Below are positions 58,677 to 64,000 of a stretch of DNA of 64,000 nt, piece after piece. The notes beneath the pieces were generated by a model, which saw nothing but the letters and a program-made list of their open reading frames with translations, was not told the origin of the DNA and ran no database searches. The DNA comes from Stenopsyche tienmushanensis. Lineage: Eukaryota; Arthropoda; Insecta; Trichoptera; Stenopsychidae. The position numbers and the translations under genes were made by a program. Position 1 is the first letter of the stretch, and each line of letters starts with the position of its first letter. Location: the NCBI GenBank assembly GCA_008973525.1, contig WACJ01000516.1:2232001-2296000 (forward strand), given 5' to 3'.

Positions 58677-59096
58677 TTAACTCGTTCGTCGCTGCGTCCA
58701 CTAGATATGTGCGACGGGCGTTTCCCCGCGGAGGCCCCGTCGCGTAATTTTGGGGGACGTTTTCTTCCTTCGCTTAAATACGATCTAACAAGTTATTTCA
58801 CATCTATTCAATGGAATTAGCACATGCAAATATAAAATAAATAGAAAACAAAAATATATATTATATATAATATAAAAAGACATAAAATTATATTTAAAAT
58901 AAAATATTACATTATATTATATAGCATGGTATTCATTAAAACAATTCAAACACATATGAGGTGATTTTGGACAATTAGGACAATATATTGAGATCCTTTT
59001 TACTTTTTTTTTTAGTTTCCTTTTTCCAGAATTTGTCTCATCTTTTTGTAACAAAGATCCTTCTAATAGATTTGCCCTGCGGATTAATATGAATTT
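58677..59096 (-). pseudogene. piggyBac-like transposase C-terminal remnant
   Basis: The minus strand (stop at 58917) reads GKRKLKKKVKRISIYC then PNCPKSPHMCLNCFNEYH, a basic stretch followed by C-x2-C…C-x2-C…H. This is the layout of the cysteine-rich domain at the end of piggyBac transposases. The GC-rich 58681-58760 segment, with TTAA at 58677-58680, may be the element's 3' end. The catalytic DDE region is not recognisable upstream, so it is truncated. Confidence 0.6.
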
Positions 59097-61019
59097 CTAA
59101 TTTCAATATAAAAACATAATGATATATTGGCAGAAAAAGTATACTTTTCAACCGAATGAAGGTTCTAGGGTAAATGCAGTGAAATCTTAAACAATTTCCG
59201 AAAAGCGAATCTAACGTCTCACCATTACGTATTTCTATAACGACTTAGAAATCTTAGCTTTACGAATATCTTTCTATAACGCCAGACGACAACTATTTAA
59301 ATATCTTTCGAAGTCGACCTCGAAACTTGCATTCCTACCCTTGTCTGTTCGAACTTGCTTTTACTTTGTTTTCGTTAGTTTGGCTAATGACAGACTAATT
59401 GGTGAAGCTTATCGATTTAGGATAAATAACACCTGAGAGAAGATGTGCCACACGTCGTACGTTATAATGTCACATTGCTATTTCTTCTGTTTACTTTCGA
59501 TTCAGCCTGAGCGACGAGAGTGTTAAGCATGATCCTCGGATGCACTAGTAATTGCATGACCTTTGTGTTCTTTGACAATCATCCCACACTTAGCACCAAT
59601 AACTGGTGATCTAGTACGAACAACTATTGTATTCAAAATATTAGCAAATATTATATTATTTTAAGTTTGATCCGAAATCAACATGGACTAAATAATAATC
59701 TGAGCAGGTCCTTGTTTTTTCATGATCACTGTTAGTAGACTTATGTTGGTACTGTATTTCGGGCTATAATTTTTGTTTCGTTACATTATCATTTCTATAT
59801 ATGTGCCTCCTTTTTAATTCATTAACTATATTTGGTCAGTGTCTATTTATATCGATATTTCCAGAGTGTTTCTGGTGGTTATGAAATTTTATGAATGATA
59901 TACATCCATAACTGCAATTATGATGGCTGCATTATTCTTACTGCCTCTTTGCTCTGCTACTGATCATCTAAAAAGGCAAAATAGTTTGAATTCCTGGCGA
60001 CTGTCTCATTATGTACGCTTCTTATTCAGGTATCTCGATCGTGCGTGAAGTCTTTCCATTTTTTTAAGATCAATACAAATTGACTGTTTTGTATACTCTC
60101 AGATTTACTTAGTTCAGTATCTACATAGATATTATTTAGATAAACAGATAACAATTTCAAGCACAATTGAGATTTCGCTGTTTGTGTAGTCTATCATCAA
60201 CTAGGACCGCAAAGCATTAGTAATTAGAATTAACAGTTTTACCAATTCATTTCATTGCTAATTATTTTTATACAATTTAAATTTTAAACAAAGTAATGAT
60301 ATGTGGCCATGAATAAATACGCTGTTATCAGCAGTTTGACAGCTACAATAATATAATTTTGGCAATACTCGATGCGATAATCTCAGTATGTATAAAAATA
60401 GCATTCGCCATTCCTGAAAAGTCTCTCAACTAAGAGGAATTTCATGAAACATAATGAAATATTTACTACCAAGTCGTTGTTCAACAGTCCAGTTGAGTGC
60501 TTCCTGGCTAAAATCGGAAAGTGTGTCGATCATGAAAAATTCCGAGAATTTGACCAAATTCAGTATGAGGTATAACTGTTATTTAACGAGACTGTCGTCA
60601 GTATCATAATTTGAATGCTGAAACCTATCTTTAATTCTTTTGACCTTCAAAATACTTGTACATCTTTTTGCATTGATGTATTTGAAACTTCTAAGATGAA
60701 AGCATTGTTGTTATCTTCTATCAGCTGCTTCAGAAGCTCCATAGTATTCTTCTTCATCTCAATAACAGACTAGAAATGGGTTTTTTGGAATCCAGACTTA
60801 ACTTTAGAAAGAAGACTGATATATTGATTAAAATTTTTATGAAAAATAATAAACGAATTAAATCAAAAATCGTTTGTTTAGTAGCAAAATAATATCGCAA
60901 AATGATTGAAACAAGATCAATGACTAACATAAATTTTGAGTCTACATTGTTATGTACTCACCATCCTGGAATGCTAACTTAAGGACGTGAATCTATCTAA
61001 TCTTAAAATGTGCATTATT

Positions 61020-61600
61020 GAGACCATGTTCCTGTTTAAAACCAATCTTTGCGAATTGCTATTTGCTTTACTTTATCCCTATTCTTATGTTTAAATGCTA
61101 ATCTTAATGTTTATTGTCAATAATTAGTATAATTTATGTTCACTTATGAACCTAATTTACATCTTACTACATCCTGTCCCACGCTACCTTATCCACTTTG
61201 GAATGGCTGGCTAATGTTCTTTTACAGTCATAGCATTTGTCGACTGATAACACGTCATCCCTTATTTTTGCCTAACAATTTTGTAATCATCGTCAAGTCA
61301 CCTACTGAACCTTTTTTGTGAACCTTTTTTTGTGAACCTTTGAACCTACAAATAGTCGGTGCCTCGACGATACAAGGCGCACTTACTATTCTCCATTCAC
61401 TCGCCAAGTCAACACCATTTTTACAACCTCTATCTGCCTTTTGCGACAGCACTTAGACTTCGGGTCACTATCGTAATTGTGTATTCGTTGTAAACTAAAG
61501 AAGAAATAAAGATACATCAAAACAATATATACGCTTTCATTTGAAGACCAACGGATGAAGAAGAAGATCCATAACATATAAAATTATGTTGTCAGAAGTG
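61020..61600 (+). mobile_element. Possible copia-type LTR remnant
   Basis: A segment with moderate complexity ends in AATAAA (about 61506) and 'aaaattatgttgtcagaagtggg' -like sequence (61584-61608); 'tcagaagtgggat' resembles the primer-binding edge of Ty1/copia elements. No gag or pol follows. The left boundary is not defined. Confidence 0.3.
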
Positions 61601-62172
61601 GGATGCACTGCTGATATACATAACAACATGATACGATCCAATCTCATTATTTAATAGCCACAGCTCATATATATACTTTTGAATATAGCAAGTATTCAAT
61701 TTGCAATCAATGTATTTTTTAAATTCAATTAGGTCAATTTGGATTAATGCTTTTGATGTCTTTATCGAAAGCCTGTTTTACTAAATTGACAAGGTATCTT
61801 TACGACGTTGTTTCGCTATAGTACTGAATCGTCGTCTCATTGAAAACATGTTTACACCCGAAGATGTAATAAAACCTATTTTATTTTATACAAATATTAC
61901 ACTTTACACAAATACGAAGCTCGCTAAGAAGTTTGATGTTTTGTGTCAACGAGCGCGTGTTCCCTTAATTGATTGATTCAATTGTTGACTAAGCTGCTCC
62001 GTCTCCTACTCCGCGTCCCCAACTCCTCATTAGCTTCAGCCGGCGTGGCATCATCAGTCGTCTCGGACCTTCGAGCCGATCTTATCAGTGGGGGCCGTTC
62101 TTATATTTGGTGCTTTGATAATTCTGAAAAATGACCAATTATGTAACCGTGTAAAGTGTTTGGGTGCTAAAA

Positions 62173-63110
62173 ATGAGTGTTAGTGACAATGCGAATATAT
62201 CACTGCGCATAAGGTATTTTTTCATTAGTTGTTATAATATATGATAAAAATATTCATATGAAGCATATTTCCAACCCTGTTATATATATAATAATTAATA
62301 TCAGTCATTAAATTTGATATCAACAATTAATATTTAATCATTTTGGAATATGTTTGTTTAAAAATTTTTGCGGGAGTTAAGCGTCCTTGTTAAAAAATCA
62401 TAACCAAAGATAAATCATTATAATATTTAAACATTAACAAATTAATCCCTCAATAAAATTATATGGATGATAATCTTTATTCAATTCAACTTTAAGTTTT
62501 ATCTTAAAGTTTGCTTGGATTTGCGCGGTTTCTGAGCGCGTTCGCGCAAATCGATCTATATAACGACATGCACATCGTCCAAATATAATGTATGAGCGAG
62601 TGTCATATTTGCATTCAAAAATGCGTTGTATTTAATGTTCAATTGTTATAATTATACGACCTCTTTTTTATTGCTCAGCAGAGTGGCTTTAATCACACGT
62701 TACATCATTTTTAGTCTAATTGGCCTAATGAGGAAACGTAATTGTATAAATGAACCAAATTTTCACAATTGTCCGCAATTTTATCGAGAAATCTTGTTAT
62801 TTTGCTGCGGGAAACAACAAAAACTCATTTCGGACGGCCGGAAGCCCTTTATCGTGTTTCTTCGTCGCAATTGGCAATTGATAGATATCACCAATTATCT
62901 TAATGCTTGTGTGCCAATAAAAAAGAAACCAATATCTGATGATGTGTTTGTTTTCCAGGGCGTTGATAAGTCTGCTGATAACTAATTTGGTGATTCGATG
63001 GGTGGGGGCTGCTGATGCCCCCCATATAGAACTGCTGATACGGGGTCCGTCGATGCACTTCCTCACCGGTCATCATCTTCGGACGCATGCATCTCATCTA
63101 CAACATCTGT
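62173..63110 (+). CDS. Candidate first exons of an unrecognised gene, or antisense exon
   Basis: Plus strand: GC-rich 5' region from about 62030 with TCAGT near 62086, ATG at 62173, donor aag|gtattt after 62213 (MSVSDNANISLRI), and a good acceptor tgttttccag at 62958. Joining keeps frame and phase, giving RALISLLITNLVIRWVGAAD, which looks like a signal or anchor segment; no later exon is seen. The same GC-rich block on the minus strand has an open frame with YQQFYMGGISSPHPSNHQ, which looks like a transcription-factor linker. One of the two is probably coding; I cannot decide which. Confidence 0.3.
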
Positions 63111-64000
63111 ATTGTTATTTTTTTTTTTAATATTTCATACATTTTAATTTAAACTACATGTTTATTAACCCTTTCAAGATAAAGAGATGAAAGGGGTTTT
63201 GAAATGTTTAAAATTTTGCCCTGTTCATATTTAAGCACCTTTAGGCAGTTCAATTATTAAGCGGTCGGAATAGTAACTCAATCAACTTGGGTTCAAATCT
63301 ATAAGACATGTAGCTGGTAATTTTTAAGAACATATGCAAAACTATATTAAAATGGTTGACAATGCTGAATCATAAAAGGGAATGCTGAAAAGCACAAAAC
63401 AAATATTTGCGTGAAAAAGATCTTGTATCTGGATCAGTTCTTGTATTCTTTTTACAAATGTTAGGGTTCTAAACCAGATAAAAGGAAGAAAAATCTCTTA
63501 GCCAACAGATTTGGGAGATTTTACGCATGAAGTATTTCCGATCGCATATGCCAATCATTTGTCCTTAAATAAATAAGTTAGTCAAATATGTCTAGAATCT
63601 ATAACAACTACAAAACAGTTCCAAGATGTTATATATCAATGAAATCATGGAATGGTACCCGAGTAAAACAACGATATGATTAATGGAGGAATTAAATTAA
63701 AACCATGCATTGAAGGGCAATGGTTTTAATCGAAGATGAAACATATGTGATACATGTCTATTCCAAAAACACTCAATTTGGATGATGATGGCGATTCCGA
63801 CTGTTTTTCAAATAAATTTTGATCCAATTATCGAGAAAACCCACTTTGGAAAATAAAATTTCAATAGTGATTCTGTAGTTGTGATTCACACATGCTGATT
63901 ACCAAAATAAATACGGTCTTCCGTATTAGTTTTAATTTTAGCAGAATTGTTTCATGTACATATAATTAACGTACGTAGAATTAACACCAGATCATTTACG
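63111..64000. other. AT-rich, no gene seen
   Basis: No exon-like or repeat signal that I can support in this last stretch. Confidence 0.4.

Noticed and set aside
60420..60780. Possible retrotransposon pol fragment next to the candidate LTR
   Set aside because: No reverse transcriptase or integrase motif could be read in any frame.

Overview
The window is nuclear DNA of an insect, probably holometabolous; the order cannot be fixed from sequence alone. It is AT-rich, genes are split by short introns with ordinary GT-AG borders, and it encodes arthropod markers: eclosion hormone, the eye homeobox gene rough, and an STPR-repeat protein. Gene models below were joined by eye from splice sites and reading phase; most close perfectly in phase.

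Layout: (1) 0-5 kb, + strand, last five coding exons of CASK, whose final intron carries a complete hAT-type MITE. (2) 5-10 kb, AT-rich gene-poor flank. (3) 10.3-13.6 kb, - strand, eclosion hormone, its intron filled with transposon relics (mariner transposase pieces, hAT-type block, TTAA elements). (4) 15.6-16.1 kb, a piggyBac-type MITE. (5) 17-30 kb, a compact housekeeping cluster: a coiled-coil protein (-) divergent from Tim17 (+); MZT1/MOZART1 (-) divergent from RNA polymerase I subunit RPA12 (+); an HP1-family chromodomain protein (-) divergent from an hnRNP A/B gene (+, 30.8-34 kb). (6) 35-39 kb, possible small exons and a decayed MITE. (7) 39.4-42.3 kb, - strand, an STPR-domain protein with a GC-rich N-terminal exon of unknown family. 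(8) 44-55.5 kb, - strand, homeobox gene rough with a 10.4-kb first intron holding MITEs and candidate regulatory islands. (9) 55.5-64 kb, mostly noncoding, with a piggyBac transposase tail, a possible copia LTR and a GC-rich candidate exon near 63 kb.

The genes are independent loci rather than one system. The most unusual signal is in the hnRNP A/B gene: two introns carry paralogous ~124-bp elements at nearly the same distance upstream of the next exon. Each begins with a hairpin whose two arms have changed together between the copies, which suggests a conserved RNA structure that regulates splicing. Also notable are a short-ORF-bearing hAT-type MITE family with captured mariner sequence, an HP1 protein with long N- and C-terminal extensions, a possible GC-AG intron, and a symmetric pair of E2F-like sites around a hairpin in the rough intron.
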